A DNA stretch of 64,000 bases from positions 244,286 through 308,285 of the forward strand of contig NZ_JACCEM010000007.1 of assembly GCF_013416525.1 (NCBI RefSeq), in the 5' to 3' direction. This DNA is from Parapusillimonas granuli. Lineage in GTDB: Bacteria; Pseudomonadota; Gammaproteobacteria; Burkholderiales; Burkholderiaceae_B. Under the pieces are notes generated by a model, which was not told the origin of the DNA, did not search any database, and worked only from the letters and a program-made list of their open reading frames with translations. This document shows positions 8,947-17,852 of this stretch, piece after piece (position 1 is the stretch's first letter; every line of letters starts with the position of its first letter). Position numbers and translations under genes: made by a program.

Positions 8947-10085
8947 CTTCCCCCGTGCTGTTCGAAGAAATCGCCACCGCCGGAGGCCGCAAAGCGGGCC
9001 TGGCCACGCTCAACAGCCCCCAGACGCTCAACGGGCTGTCGCTCGCCATGTGCAAGAGCCTGGCGAGCCGGCTGGATCAGTGGGAATCCGATCCCGCGAT
9101 CGCCTTCGTCATGCTGCGCGGCGCCGGCGACAAGGCCTTCAGCGCCGGCGGCGATCTGCACGGCCTGTACAAGGCCATGCAGGACAACGCGCAGGGCGAT
9201 CCCTGGGCCAATGCGCTCGCCCGGGAATTCTTCGAGGTGGAATATCGGCTGGACTACCGCATACACACTTACGCCAAACCCATATTGTGCTGGGGCAGCG
9301 GCATCGTCATGGGCGGCGGGGTGGGCCTGATGATGGGCGCGAGCCATCGGGTGGCAACCGAAACCACGCGTTTCGCCATGCCCGAGATCTCGATCGGGCT
9401 GTTCCCCGACGTCGGCGGAACCTGGATGCTCTCGCGCCTGCCCGGCGGGGTCGGGAACTTCCTGGCGCTCACCGGCGCGCAGCTGGGCGCCGACGACTGC
9501 CTGGCATTCGGGTTGGCCGACTACGCCATGCGCAGCGACGGCTGGGGCGCGTTGCTGGCGCGCATCCAGGCCGCGACCTGGCCCGAGTCCCCGGCGGCGG
9601 CCGCCCAGCAGCTGCGCGGCATCCTGCTCGAATCCGAAAACGGCCACGAATGGCAGCCCGGCCCCTTGCGGCGGAATCTGCAGGCCGTGCGCCATGCCTG
9701 CGACGGCGCCGATTTCCTGGCCGTCTGCCGGAACGTCTCGGCCTGGGCGGGCAGCGAGGACCCGTGGCTGAAGCGCGCGGCGGCCACCTTCCTGGCGGGT
9801 TCGCCGGGGTCGGCCCGCCTGAGCTTCACGCTGCTGCGCCGGGCGCGCCTGATGTCGCTGGCCGACGTATTCCGCCAGGAATACATCGCGGCGCTGCAGT
9901 GCGGCGTCCAGGGCGATTTCCAGGAAGGCATACGCGCCTTGCTGGTCGACAAGGACAAGCAGCCCAAATGGAATCCGTCCAGCGTGGAACACGCCACGGA
10001 CGCCTGGGTCCAGCGTTATTTCCAGCCGCCGTGGCCGGCGGGGCACGCGCATCCCCTGGCCGACCTGGGGCGATCGGCCGGCTGA
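8943..10085 (+). CDS. 3-hydroxyisobutyryl-CoA hydrolase (enoyl-CoA hydratase/isomerase fold)
   Basis: 380 residues, longer than simple enoyl-CoA hydratases (about 260) and right for the HIBCH class. It should release free 3-hydroxyisobutyrate from its CoA ester. The crotonase core shows FSAGGDLHGLYKA, the oxyanion-hole stretch GSGIVMGGGVGLMMGAS, and MPEISIGLFPDVGGTWML. The long C-terminal part is typical of HIBCH rather than of hydratases. It begins within the stop of the acyl-CoA dehydrogenase gene (ATGA) and is followed after 39 bases by mmsB, consistent with a valine operon. Confidence 0.9.
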   Translation: MTSPVLFEEIATAGGRKAGLATLNSPQTLNGLSLAMCKSLASRLDQWESDPAIAFVMLRGAGDKAFSAGGDLHGLYKAMQDNAQGDPWANALAREFFEVEYRLDYRIHTYAKPILCWGSGIVMGGGVGLMMGASHRVATETTRFAMPEISIGLFPDVGGTWMLSRLPGGVGNFLALTGAQLGADDCLAFGLADYAMRSDGWGALLARIQAATWPESPAAAAQQLRGILLESENGHEWQPGPLRRNLQAVRHACDGADFLAVCRNVSAWAGSEDPWLKRAAATFLAGSPGSARLSFTLLRRARLMSLADVFRQEYIAALQCGVQGDFQEGIRALLVDKDKQPKWNPSSVEHATDAWVQRYFQPPWPAGHAHPLADLGRSAG

Positions 10086-10124
10086 ACGCCGGCCGGCATT
10101 CATCAATCAATCAAGGAGATGGGT

Positions 10125-11018
10125 ATGAGCCGTATCGCATTCATCGGGCTGGGCAACATGGGCGCGCCCATGGCGCGCAACCTGCTCAAGGCCGGGCATG
10201 AACTGGTGGTGTTCGACCTGGTGCCCGCCGCCGTCCAGGCTCTGGCCGAAGCCGGCGCGCGCGCCGGCGCATCCGCCACCGAAAGCGTGCGCGGCGCCGA
10301 CGTCGTGGTCACCATGCTGCCGGCCAGCCGGCACGTCGAAAGCCTGTACCTGGGCGAACCCGCGCTGCTGGACCACATCGCCGAGAACACCCTGGTGCTG
10401 GAGTGCAGCACCATTGCGCCGGATTCCGCACGCAAGGTCGCCCATGCGGCGTCGGAGCGCGGCATACGCATGGTGGACGCGCCGGTTTCGGGCGGCACGG
10501 CCGGCGCGGTGGCGGGCACGCTGACATTCATCGTCGGCGGCGAGGCCGAGCATCTGGAGGCGGCCCGGCCTTATCTGGAAAAAATGGGCAAGAACATCTT
10601 CCATGCGGGCGCGGCGGGCGCGGGGCAGGTGGCCAAGATCTGCAACAACATGCTGCTGGGCATCCTGATGGCAGGCACGTCCGAGGCCTTGGCCCTCGGC
10701 GCGGCCAATGGCCTGGACCCCAAAGTGCTGTCCGACATCATCGCCAAGAGCTCGGGCCGGAACTGGGCGACGGAGCTCTACAACCCCTGGCCGGGAGTCA
10801 TGGACGACGTCCCCGCGTCGAAAGGCTATGCGGGCGGCTTTGGCGTGGATTTGATGCTGAAGGACCTGGGGCTGGCGGCGGAGGCCGCCTTGACCACCAA
10901 GGCGAGCACTCCGCTGGGGGAATTGGCCAGGAATCTATATTCTCTGCATAGCGCGGGAGGGCACGGCGGGCTCGATTTCTCCAGCATACTGAAGCTGTAT
11001 CGCAAAGGCGAGGGGTAG
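10125..11018 (+). CDS. mmsB: 3-hydroxyisobutyrate dehydrogenase
   Basis: 297 residues from ATG 10125, six bases after AAGGAG; an in-frame ATG at 10119 abuts that site and is less likely. It oxidises 3-hydroxyisobutyrate to methylmalonate semialdehyde with NAD+. The Rossmann motif is FIGLGNMGAPMARNLLKAG, the substrate loop DAPVSGGTAGAVAGTL, and the catalytic Lys sits in GQVAKICNNMLLG. It is the last gene of the valine set. No methylmalonate-semialdehyde dehydrogenase (mmsA) follows, so the last step must be encoded elsewhere. Confidence 0.93.
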   Translation: MSRIAFIGLGNMGAPMARNLLKAGHELVVFDLVPAAVQALAEAGARAGASATESVRGADVVVTMLPASRHVESLYLGEPALLDHIAENTLVLECSTIAPDSARKVAHAASERGIRMVDAPVSGGTAGAVAGTLTFIVGGEAEHLEAARPYLEKMGKNIFHAGAAGAGQVAKICNNMLLGILMAGTSEALALGAANGLDPKVLSDIIAKSSGRNWATELYNPWPGVMDDVPASKGYAGGFGVDLMLKDLGLAAEAALTTKASTPLGELARNLYSLHSAGGHGGLDFSSILKLYRKGEG

Positions 11019-11026
11019 GCCGCCCG

Positions 11027-12013
11027 TCACCCCGGCCCAAACGCATAAGGCAGATCCCGCAGCTGCAGGCCCGGCCCTTCCGCCGAAGCCAGCCGGAAGT
11101 CCGCCGACCCCAGGTCGGCCAGCTGGACTTCCATCAGCACGTGCACCGCGCCATCGGCCCCCGGCGCCGCATTGACGACACGCCCGCAAGGCGCGCCGGG
11201 CCGGTTGCCGTCGAAGAGGTCGACACCGGCGAGAGCGCCCGGATCGATGCCGGACGACGCCTCGGCCACCGCATATGCCATGCGGCGCTTGACCGTTCCC
11301 CGGTAATGGCTGCGCGCCACCACCTCCTGCCCTGGATAGCAGCCCTTGCTGAAACTGACGCCCTGGATGAGGTCCAGGTTGAGGGTTTGGGGGATGAACA
11401 AATCCTGGGTCGCGGCCTGTACCCAGGGCAGCCCGGCGGCGATGTCGGCGGCCTGCCATGCGCCGGGGCGGCCGTCGCGTTCCCCGGCAAGGTCCGGCCC
11501 GCGCCGGCATTCGGAGACCAGCCACCAGCGCGCCGCGCCGTTCACCGCGGGTGCGGAGACCCAGCTGCCTTGGGCGTCGTGCAGGACGGACCAGGGCGCG
11601 GCGGGCGGCGGGAGAGCGAGAGCCGTATCCGCATGGGCTTCCAGGCGGCCGGACTGCGCCGGCGGGAAGGCCGACGCCGGCATGACGCCATGCGCCTTCA
11701 GCGGCGTCAGGCTCAGCTTGACCTTGGCGCGCAGCACGAACATGGACAAGCGCTTCAGCAGGTTCTCGGCCAGGTCCGCCTTGACCAGCATATTGAGCGC
11801 GGCGCCCTCCGGAGAGGCCGGGCGCCACACCACCATGCTGGCCAGCAGCCGGCCCTTGGCCGTGCAATAGCCGGCCAGGCAGGCGCGGCCGCCGTCCAGG
11901 ACGGCGACGTCGTTGGTCAGCTGCCCTTGAAGAAAGGATGCGGCGTCATCGCCGCGCGCCTCGATGACCGCGAGGTCGGGCAGGGGAAAAACGAAACCGG
12001 GAAATGAAGTCAT
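11027..12013 (-). CDS. ygfZ: YgfZ/GcvT-domain folate-binding protein
   Basis: 328 residues from ATG 12013; the frame continues six codons to a TTG, but ATG is preferred. YgfZ (IBA57 family) is a tetrahydrofolate-binding protein that supports assembly or repair of certain Fe-S enzymes such as MiaB. The diagnostic motif KGCYPGQE is at 223-230 with Cys225, preceded by the folate-binding region with FLQGQLTNDV (28-37). It is convergent with mmsB (eight-base gap) and divergent from mltG, a neighbour seen in other betaproteobacteria. Confidence 0.93.
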   Translation of the reverse strand: MTSFPGFVFPLPDLAVIEARGDDAASFLQGQLTNDVAVLDGGRACLAGYCTAKGRLLASMVVWRPASPEGAALNMLVKADLAENLLKRLSMFVLRAKVKLSLTPLKAHGVMPASAFPPAQSGRLEAHADTALALPPPAAPWSVLHDAQGSWVSAPAVNGAARWWLVSECRRGPDLAGERDGRPGAWQAADIAAGLPWVQAATQDLFIPQTLNLDLIQGVSFSKGCYPGQEVVARSHYRGTVKRRMAYAVAEASSGIDPGALAGVDLFDGNRPGAPCGRVVNAAPGADGAVHVLMEVQLADLGSADFRLASAEGPGLQLRDLPYAFGPG

Positions 12014-12069
12014 GAACTGCTGCTCTTGCAAAAACTGGATGCTCTCGTAGCGTTTATGATAATGGCCTC

Positions 12070-13077
12070 ATGAAAAAACTCAAATCCGCCATTCTCTTCC
12101 TGCTCCTTGCCGCCGTGCTGGGCGCCGCCGCCATCACCGGCTATGCCTGGTACTGGGCCGAGCACCCCGTCGAGATGGAGCACGATCGCATCGACTACAT
12201 CGTCGAATCGGGCAGCCGGCCGCGCGCGATCGCCCGCGGCATGCGCGAGGCCGGCATAGACATACACGAGGACGGCTTCGTCCTGCTGTCCCGCCTGACG
12301 GGCAGCGACAAGCTCCTGCAGGCGGGCGCCTACGAGGCCGTCCGGGGCGATACGCCGCGCAAGCTGCTCGAACGGATGGCCAGCGGCGACATGACGCAGA
12401 CCCGCTTGACGCTGGTGGAGGGCTGGACCTACCAGCGCATACGCCAGACGCTGCGCGAGCACCCGCAGGTGAAGCAGACCTTGGGGGATATCTCCGACGA
12501 GGACTTGCTCAAGCGCCTGGGCTCCGGCCACGGCAGCCCGGAAGGCCTGTTCCACCCGGACACCTATGTGTTCGTGCCGGGCTCCAGCGATTTCGACATC
12601 CTGCGCCGCGCCTATGAGGCGCAAGCCGGCATGCTGGGCAGAATGTGGGAGGAGCGCGACCCGCAGCTGCCGCTCAAGTCCCCCTACGAAGCGCTCATCC
12701 TGGCGTCCATCGTGGAGAAAGAAACGGGGCACAGCGAAGACCGCCGGCGCGTGGCGGGCGTCTTCATCAATCGGCTGCGCGTCGGCATGCCTTTGCAAAC
12801 CGACCCCACCGTCATCTACGGCATGGGCGACGCCTACCAGGGCCGCATCCGCAAAACGGACCTGACCACCGACACGCCCTGGAACACCTACACCCGTCCG
12901 GGCCTACCGCCCACGCCCATTGCAAGCCCGGGGCGGGCGGCGCTGCTTGCCAGCCTGCATCCGGAAGAGCACAAATTCTTTTACTTCGTCGCCCGCGGCG
13001 ACGGCACCAGCGAGTTCTCGACCAACCTCGCCGCGCACAACCGGGCCGTCGCCAAATACATATTGAAGCGGCCGTAA
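12070..13077 (+). CDS. mltG: Endolytic murein transglycosylase
   Basis: 335 residues. One N-terminal membrane helix (about 7-27) anchors a periplasmic YceG domain. MltG cuts nascent glycan strands and so sets their length. The LysM-like part (about 40-110) is followed by the catalytic region LILASIVEKETG with Glu216, matching the E. coli active-site Glu, then VFINRLRVGMPLQTDPTVIYG and the WNTYTRPGLPPTPIASPG stretch. It is normally followed by tmk and holB; here an opposite-strand dNMP kinase gene lies between mltG and holB. A TATGAT box (12055-12060) sits just upstream without a clear -35. Confidence 0.96.
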   Translation: MKKLKSAILFLLLAAVLGAAAITGYAWYWAEHPVEMEHDRIDYIVESGSRPRAIARGMREAGIDIHEDGFVLLSRLTGSDKLLQAGAYEAVRGDTPRKLLERMASGDMTQTRLTLVEGWTYQRIRQTLREHPQVKQTLGDISDEDLLKRLGSGHGSPEGLFHPDTYVFVPGSSDFDILRRAYEAQAGMLGRMWEERDPQLPLKSPYEALILASIVEKETGHSEDRRRVAGVFINRLRVGMPLQTDPTVIYGMGDAYQGRIRKTDLTTDTPWNTYTRPGLPPTPIASPGRAALLASLHPEEHKFFYFVARGDGTSEFSTNLAAHNRAVAKYILKRP

Positions 13078-13084
13078 GGGTCAA

Positions 13085-13124
13085 GGCGCCTCAGCGACGG
13101 CGGGCAAGCCGTCCGGGAGGTGCC
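13085..13124. terminator. Two-tier hairpin between mltG and dNMP kinase
   Basis: Outer arms GGCGCCTC (13085-13092) and GAGGTGCC (13117-13124) pair with one G-U. Inner arms GACGGC (13096-13101) and GCCGTC (13108-13113) are perfect. It starts eight bases after the mltG stop, between convergent genes, and lacks a T-run. Confidence 0.45.
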
Positions 13125-13157
13125 ATGCACCGCCCGCCGCCCCGCCACAAAAGAAGC

Positions 13158-13997
13158 TCAGCCGGCCCGGGCCTTGCGCCAGGCCTGTTCCACTTGGCGG
13201 GCGAGCTGATCCAGCGTGCCGTTGTTGTCGATCACGACGTCGCCGGGCGCGATGGCGATGCCATGCTCCGAAGAATGATCGTCGATGCGCCGCGTACTGC
13301 GTCGGATGTGCCAGACCTGGCCGCCGCGCCGGCGGATATAGCCGGCCTCGTTCTCGAAACGGATGTCCTTCAGGACGAGGACATCGGTATGCGGCTCGAT
13401 GCGGGCGCGGCGGGTGGGCGGCGTCACCGGAAGCGCGCGCCGGCGCTCCATGAAGTCCGGATAATCGCTCAGCGCGTAACGCCGCAGCAGGCCGAACATG
13501 GCATTGGGCGTCATGCGCCAAAAGAGGTCTTCGACATCGCCGGCTTCCCGCTCCCAGGTCTGTGCGGCCGACAAGCCGAATATGGCCTGGGCGCCCAGCC
13601 TGAACACCGCATCGGGGTCGCCCAGGCGCGCGCCGCCGGCATCGTGGCCATGCGCCGGGCAGAGCAGCTCGCGCTCCGCGCGCATCAGCCAATGGTCCGG
13701 GTCGTGGCCGCGCATCCATTCGGTGCCGACGCGCTGGAACAGCCGGCGCGGGGACCGCCGCCAGCGCTCTATGGCGATTTCCTTGCATTCATCGCCCCAA
13801 GCCTGTTCGTCCGACAGCCCGAACAGCACTTGGCAGCCCGCCTTCAGCGGGTCCGCGAGCGCATAGGCGGCAACCCCGCCATGTTCGAGCAGCATGCCCG
13901 CGACGGTGTCCTTGCCCGATCTGGCCAGCGCGGCCAGACCGATGATGCGTTTCTTGGAAGAGGGGGAATAGGCGCTCGTCATACCAGGCGTGTCCAT
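13158..13997 (-). CDS. Deoxynucleoside monophosphate kinase-like protein (phage T4 gp1 type)
   Basis: 279 residues (274 if started at the Met of MTSAYS). It has the dNMP-kinase pattern rather than the Tmk pattern: P-loop region GLAALARSGKDTVAG (20-34), QRVGTEWMRGHDPDHWL (88-104), DVLVLKDIRFENEAGYIRRR, and the end VIDNNGTLDQLARQVEQAW. Such enzymes phosphorylate dTMP, dGMP and modified dCMP. The first Gly of the Walker A motif is Ala23 (ALARSGKD), a change worth noting. It sits in reverse orientation between mltG and holB, where tmk is expected, and no Tmk-type P-loop is seen there. It could serve as the cell's dTMP kinase or be an acquired extra; the sequence alone does not decide. Confidence 0.8.
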   Translation of the reverse strand: MDTPGMTSAYSPSSKKRIIGLAALARSGKDTVAGMLLEHGGVAAYALADPLKAGCQVLFGLSDEQAWGDECKEIAIERWRRSPRRLFQRVGTEWMRGHDPDHWLMRAERELLCPAHGHDAGGARLGDPDAVFRLGAQAIFGLSAAQTWEREAGDVEDLFWRMTPNAMFGLLRRYALSDYPDFMERRRALPVTPPTRRARIEPHTDVLVLKDIRFENEAGYIRRRGGQVWHIRRSTRRIDDHSSEHGIAIAPGDVVIDNNGTLDQLARQVEQAWRKARAG

Positions 13998-14082
13998 GCG
14001 ATGCCCGCCATTTTACAGAGCGCGAATATAATCGGAAGATGCTTATTTCCCACCGACCCGCCGCAAGACGGCTTGTTCGCCC

Positions 14083-15123
14083 ATGAGCGACCTGCTGCCT
14101 TTTCTGCCCTGGCACCATGACATCGCCCAGGCTTGGCTCGGGCGGCGCGACCGCTTCGCGCACGCCTGGCTGATCCACGGCCTTGCCGGCATCGGCAAGC
14201 GGCAATTCGCGCTTGCCGCCGCCGCCAGCCTGCTGTGCGAAGCGCCCCGGCAGGGGCTGGCGTGCATGCAGTGCGCCGCCTGCCTGTGGCTGTCCAGCGG
14301 CAGCCATCCCGACCTGCGCCGCATACGGCCCGACGCCGTTGCGGCCGAAGAGGGCGCCGCCGCCGGCGAGCAGGAAACCGAGGAATCCAAGAAAGCGCCT
14401 TCCCGCGACATCCGGGTCGAACAGCTGCGCGCGCTGGGCAATTGGTTCAACACCGCTACGCATCGCGGCGGATGGCGCGTGGCGGTGGTGTACCCGGCCA
14501 GGGCCATGAACGTGATCACCGCCAACGCCTTGCTGAAAGTGCTCGAGGAACCGCCGGAGCACACGGTGTTCCTGCTGGTCGCGGACGCGCCGGACCTGCT
14601 CCTGCCCACGCTGGTGTCCCGCTGCCGCCGCTTGCCGCTGCCCGTGCCCGACGCGCGGCAAAGCCGTGCATGGCTGGAATCGGAAGGCATAGCGGACCCC
14701 GATCAATGGCTCGCCGCGGCGGGCGGGGCCCCGTTGCTGGCGCGCCGGCTCGCGCAGTCCGGCGCCGGTCCCTGCCCGGAGTGGCTGGCAAGCTTCATTG
14801 CCGGCCTGGCCGACGGCCCTGGCCGGGACATCGGGGCGCTGGCCGACGAGCTCGAGAAAATCGCCCCGGAAGTCTGGATCGACGCCTTGCAGCGCATGTT
14901 CATCGACCTCTCGCTCGCCTCGGCCGGCAGCCCGGTGCGCTACTTCCCCGCCCTGGCCCGGCATACGCAGCGCGTCGCCGCCCGGGCTTCCGCGATCCGG
15001 CTTTCGGAAACGGGCAAATGGCTGGCGCAACAGCGGGCGGTGGCCCATCATCCGCTCAGCGCCAAGCTCTTCACGCACAGCACATTGCAGCGCAGCGCGC
15101 TGGCTTGCCTGCCCACGGGCTGA
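14083..15123 (+). CDS. holB: DNA polymerase III subunit delta'
   Basis: 346 residues. Delta' is the stator subunit of the clamp loader. The AAA+ fold shows a P-loop-like HGLAGIGKRQFA (32-43), a zinc-finger cysteine set (C-x8-C-x2-C-x2-C around residues 49-63), RVAVVYPARAMNVITANALLKVLEEPP, and the SRC-containing VSRCRRLPLPVP. An insert EEGAAAGEQETEESKK lies after the zinc region. The gene is followed by tatD, the usual neighbour, but preceded by the reversed dNMP kinase instead of tmk. A TATAAT box at 14027-14032 precedes it without a convincing -35. Confidence 0.93.
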   Translation: MSDLLPFLPWHHDIAQAWLGRRDRFAHAWLIHGLAGIGKRQFALAAAASLLCEAPRQGLACMQCAACLWLSSGSHPDLRRIRPDAVAAEEGAAAGEQETEESKKAPSRDIRVEQLRALGNWFNTATHRGGWRVAVVYPARAMNVITANALLKVLEEPPEHTVFLLVADAPDLLLPTLVSRCRRLPLPVPDARQSRAWLESEGIADPDQWLAAAGGAPLLARRLAQSGAGPCPEWLASFIAGLADGPGRDIGALADELEKIAPEVWIDALQRMFIDLSLASAGSPVRYFPALARHTQRVAARASAIRLSETGKWLAQQRAVAHHPLSAKLFTHSTLQRSALACLPTG

Positions 15124-15216
15124 ACGCGGCCGCCCTAAAATCGCTACACTCACGCTTTGGACCCGCGGGCGCGGCCTTCGCGCCGGCCCGCACAGAACGA
15201 TAGAACGCCTGACATC

Positions 15217-15987
15217 ATGTTTGTTGATTCGCATTGCCATCTGGACTTCCCGGACCTGGCGAACCGCCTTCCCGAAATACTCGACCGCATGGCGCGGAAC
15301 CAGGTCACGCATGCGCTGGTGGTCAGCGTCAACATGCCCGACTGGCCCCGCCTGATGGAACTCGTCGCGCCGCATCCGAACCTGTTCGCGTCGGTGGGCG
15401 TGCATCCGGATTACGAAGACGCCTACAACCCCAGCGTGGAAGAACTGGTGGCCAACACACGTTCTCCCAAAGTGGTGGCCATCGGGGAAACCGGGCTGGA
15501 CTATTTCCGCATGTCCGAACCGCTGGAATGGCAGCGCGAACGCTTCCGCACCCACATCCGGGCGGCTCGTGCCGCCGGGCTGCCGCTGATCATCCATACC
15601 CGGGCCGCCAGCGCCGACACCCTGCGCATCATGAAGGAAGAAGGGGCGGACCAGTGCGGCGGCGTCATGCACTGCTTCACGGAATCCTGGCAGGTCGCGC
15701 AGGCCGCCATGGAAATGAACTTCCTGATCTCGCTTTCAGGCATCGTCACCTTCAAGAAGGCGGAAGAGCTCCACGAAGTCGCGCGCAAACTGCCCCTGGA
15801 CCGGCTCCTGATCGAAACGGATTCCCCCTACCTCGCGCCCACGCCCCATCGCGGCAAGACCAACGACCCGTCCCTGGTCCTGCACGTGGCGGAAAGAATC
15901 GCCGAACTCAAGGGCCTGCCCCTCAGCCAGGTCGCGGAACACAGCACACGAAACTTTTTCACGCTTTTCAGCAAAGCGAAGGAATGA
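15217..15987 (+). CDS. TatD-family metal-dependent hydrolase
   Basis: 256 residues from ATG 15217; the frame extends upstream but the family starts at MFVDSHCHLDF. This TIM-barrel amidohydrolase-like fold binds two metals through DSHCHLD (His6, His8), GETGLDYF, IIHTRAA and ETDSPYLAP, all present. Members act as 3'-5' exonucleases (E. coli TatD) or D-Tyr-tRNA deacylases; the precise role here is unknown. The position after holB is typical of the YcfH type. It is followed after four bases by the ankyrin gene. Confidence 0.9.
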   Translation: MFVDSHCHLDFPDLANRLPEILDRMARNQVTHALVVSVNMPDWPRLMELVAPHPNLFASVGVHPDYEDAYNPSVEELVANTRSPKVVAIGETGLDYFRMSEPLEWQRERFRTHIRAARAAGLPLIIHTRAASADTLRIMKEEGADQCGGVMHCFTESWQVAQAAMEMNFLISLSGIVTFKKAEELHEVARKLPLDRLLIETDSPYLAPTPHRGKTNDPSLVLHVAERIAELKGLPLSQVAEHSTRNFFTLFSKAKE

Positions 15988-15991
15988 GCAC

Positions 15992-16792
15992 ATGAAACGC
16001 ATCGCACTGGGCCTGGCCGGCCTCGTCCTTTGTGCCGCGAGCCACGCGGCGACGCCCGCAGGCTGGTGGAACGACATCGCCAACGACCGCGCAAGCTCGG
16101 TGCAGACCATGCTGGCTCGCGGAGCCGACCCCAATGCAGTGAGCCCGCAGGGCCAGCCGGCGATCATGCAGGCCATACGCAGCGGCGCCTGGGACGTTTA
16201 TGAAATCCTCGCCCGCAACCCCAAGACCAACCTGAACATCACCAACGCCAACGATGAAACACCCCTGATGTATCTCGCCGTGGTGGGCGAAACCGCCCGC
16301 GCCCAGACCCTGATCAAACGCGGCGCGCAAGTCAACCGCCTGGGCTGGACGCCCTTGCAGTACGCCGCCTCCAAAGGCCATCTGGAGACCGTGCAAATGC
16401 TGCTGGCCAACCAGGCCATCGTGAACGCGCCGGGTCCCGACGGCACCACGGCGCTGATGATGGCGGCACTGTCCGGCAAACAGCCGGTCGTCCAGGCGCT
16501 GCTCGACGCCGGCGCGGATCCCACCATGGTCAACCTGAAAAAACAGGACGCCGCCTTCTGGGCGCGCCTCCGAGGCCACGACGCGCTGGCCGACAAGATC
16601 GACGCCCTCACCAAGCGCATACTCGCGGACCGCCGGGACCTGCGCGCCGGCACCGGCGCAGCAAGCCAGGCCCCTACACCCGCCGTCGACCTGGACGCGC
16701 CATCCCCCCAGAGCCGCCAGCCCGCAGCCCGGACCGACTCGTCCACGTCGAAGTATTTCGACCTGGACAGATTCGAAAAAGAGGACGATTGA
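15992..16792 (+). CDS. Exported ankyrin-repeat protein
   Basis: 266 residues with a Sec signal peptide (MKRIALGLAGLVLCAASHA, cleavage near residue 19) and about five ankyrin repeats between residues 30 and 195, for example MLARGADPNAVSPQGQPAIM, NANDETPLMYLAV and GWTPLQYAASKGHLETVQML. The C-terminal 60 residues are Pro/Ala/Ser-rich and end in KYFDLDRFEKEDD. Ankyrin repeats are protein-binding; the partner is unknown. The gene starts four bases after tatD and is a common tatD neighbour in Bordetella-like genomes (from general knowledge). Localisation is inferred as periplasmic. Confidence 0.85.
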   Translation: MKRIALGLAGLVLCAASHAATPAGWWNDIANDRASSVQTMLARGADPNAVSPQGQPAIMQAIRSGAWDVYEILARNPKTNLNITNANDETPLMYLAVVGETARAQTLIKRGAQVNRLGWTPLQYAASKGHLETVQMLLANQAIVNAPGPDGTTALMMAALSGKQPVVQALLDAGADPTMVNLKKQDAAFWARLRGHDALADKIDALTKRILADRRDLRAGTGAASQAPTPAVDLDAPSPQSRQPAARTDSSTSKYFDLDRFEKEDD

Positions 16793-16829
16793 TCAGGGAG
16801 GGCCGGCCCCCATGGCGGGCAAGCCCACC

Positions 16830-16863
16830 AGAACCAGTCTACCCAGCTAGAACCAGTCTACCC
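16830..16863. repeat. Two 15-bp direct repeats, 19-bp period
   Basis: AGAACCAGTCTACCC occurs at 16830-16844 and again at 16849-16863, separated by AGCT. It lies in the 253-bp gap (16793-17045) between convergent genes, in which I see no gene. Confidence 0.7.
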
Positions 16864-17045
16864 GGCATGCCGCTGCCATCATCGGTTCAATCACAATGGG
16901 CGCAGGGCTGATTGGCGTATCGGGGCAGCGGGCGATTATGCGCAGGCGCCGGTTTTGGCTTGGCTCCAGGGATGCAAGGGCGCGGCTATATCCTGATGAA
17001 CAACACACCCAGCAGACTCACCGCAAGAACCCACACCCGCAACGC

Positions 17046-17852
17046 CTACCCCGGCAAATACTCCGGCCGCAGCACCCCTCGCAACTGCTCATACGGAATC
17101 AGCAATTCCGGCTGTCCCGAAGAATAGGGCGCAATCTGATACGAATCGTACTTGACCGCCACCCCGCCATCCGTCAGCCCGAAATTCTCGCTCGGCTGAA
17201 AAGGCCACACCCGCCGGAACCCCTCCGGATCGAGCTGCGCATCCGGATGCGCCCGCAGCCATTGCTCATGCACGCGCCGCAGCGCCGACTCGAAAGCCGG
17301 CCTGCCCCCGCCCGCCAGCACATCGTTCAGGCCCAGCACCCTTTGCCTGTCGTTGTCCCAATTCAGGAATTGCGTGGCCGACATCCCGTGCGCGGCGCCC
17401 GTCTTGTACAGCCAGCTGTTCAGCTCGACGAGCGTGATGTGCCGATTACGATAGCGCGTGCGGGCCGAAAGCAGCGTGGAGTCCCGGGGCGCGGCGGTTT
17501 TCCAGAAGTATTCCTCGTACCCGGCGATGGTCGAGTACGGCGGCGCCGTATTGCCCGCGACCTCGGTCATGGTGGCCAGCGCGTGGTCGATGAGTTCGGT
17601 CAGCCGGGGGACGCCGGGAAAAACCAGGGAATCGAGCTCGAGCTTGGGGCATTCGCCCTTGCAGCCCGGCTTGCTGCGTTCCCATTTGACGGGCTGGGTA
17701 AAGAGGCCGTCCTTGCTCGTTTGCTCGGCCGTCTGGGCCGGAATCAGCGAGATATTGTCCTTGGGCCCGCTGGCGCAAGCGGCCAGCAGGGCGGAAAAAG
17801 CGATGGCCGCGGCGCCGCGGGCGGCGCGTGCCGGAAAGAGTATGGTTTTCAT
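17046..17852 (-). CDS. Lipoprotein with DUF3298/RsiV-like domain
   Basis: 268 residues. The N-terminus is a lipoprotein signal with lipobox LLAAC (Cys about 26), so the product should be membrane-anchored facing the periplasm. The body matches the RsiV/DUF3298 pattern: paired LVELNSWLYKTGAAHGM and LNWDNDRQRVLGLNDVLAGG stretches, then SENFGLTDGGVAVKYDSYQIAPYSSGQPELLIPYEQL near the C-terminus. The RsiV anti-sigma factor of Bacillus binds lysozyme through this fold, but no sigma-factor gene is adjacent, so such a role should not be assumed. It starts inside the stop of the upstream GST gene (ATGA overlap). Confidence 0.75.
   Translation of the reverse strand: MKTILFPARAARGAAAIAFSALLAACASGPKDNISLIPAQTAEQTSKDGLFTQPVKWERSKPGCKGECPKLELDSLVFPGVPRLTELIDHALATMTEVAGNTAPPYSTIAGYEEYFWKTAAPRDSTLLSARTRYRNRHITLVELNSWLYKTGAAHGMSATQFLNWDNDRQRVLGLNDVLAGGGRPAFESALRRVHEQWLRAHPDAQLDPEGFRRVWPFQPSENFGLTDGGVAVKYDSYQIAPYSSGQPELLIPYEQLRGVLRPEYLPG

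Noticed and set aside
14012..14032. Promoter for holB from TTTACA and TATAAT
   Set aside because: The two boxes are only nine bases apart, so they cannot work as a -35/-10 pair.
12645..14120. Plus-strand open frame of 491 codons across mltG and the dNMP kinase
   Set aside because: It is out of frame with mltG and antisense to the kinase, whose motifs are convincing; no family similarity in the 491-codon frame.
17046..17852. Anti-sigma factor RsiV
   Set aside because: The domain resembles RsiV, but the protein is a lipoprotein without an N-terminal cytoplasmic anti-sigma part and no sigma-factor gene is next to it.
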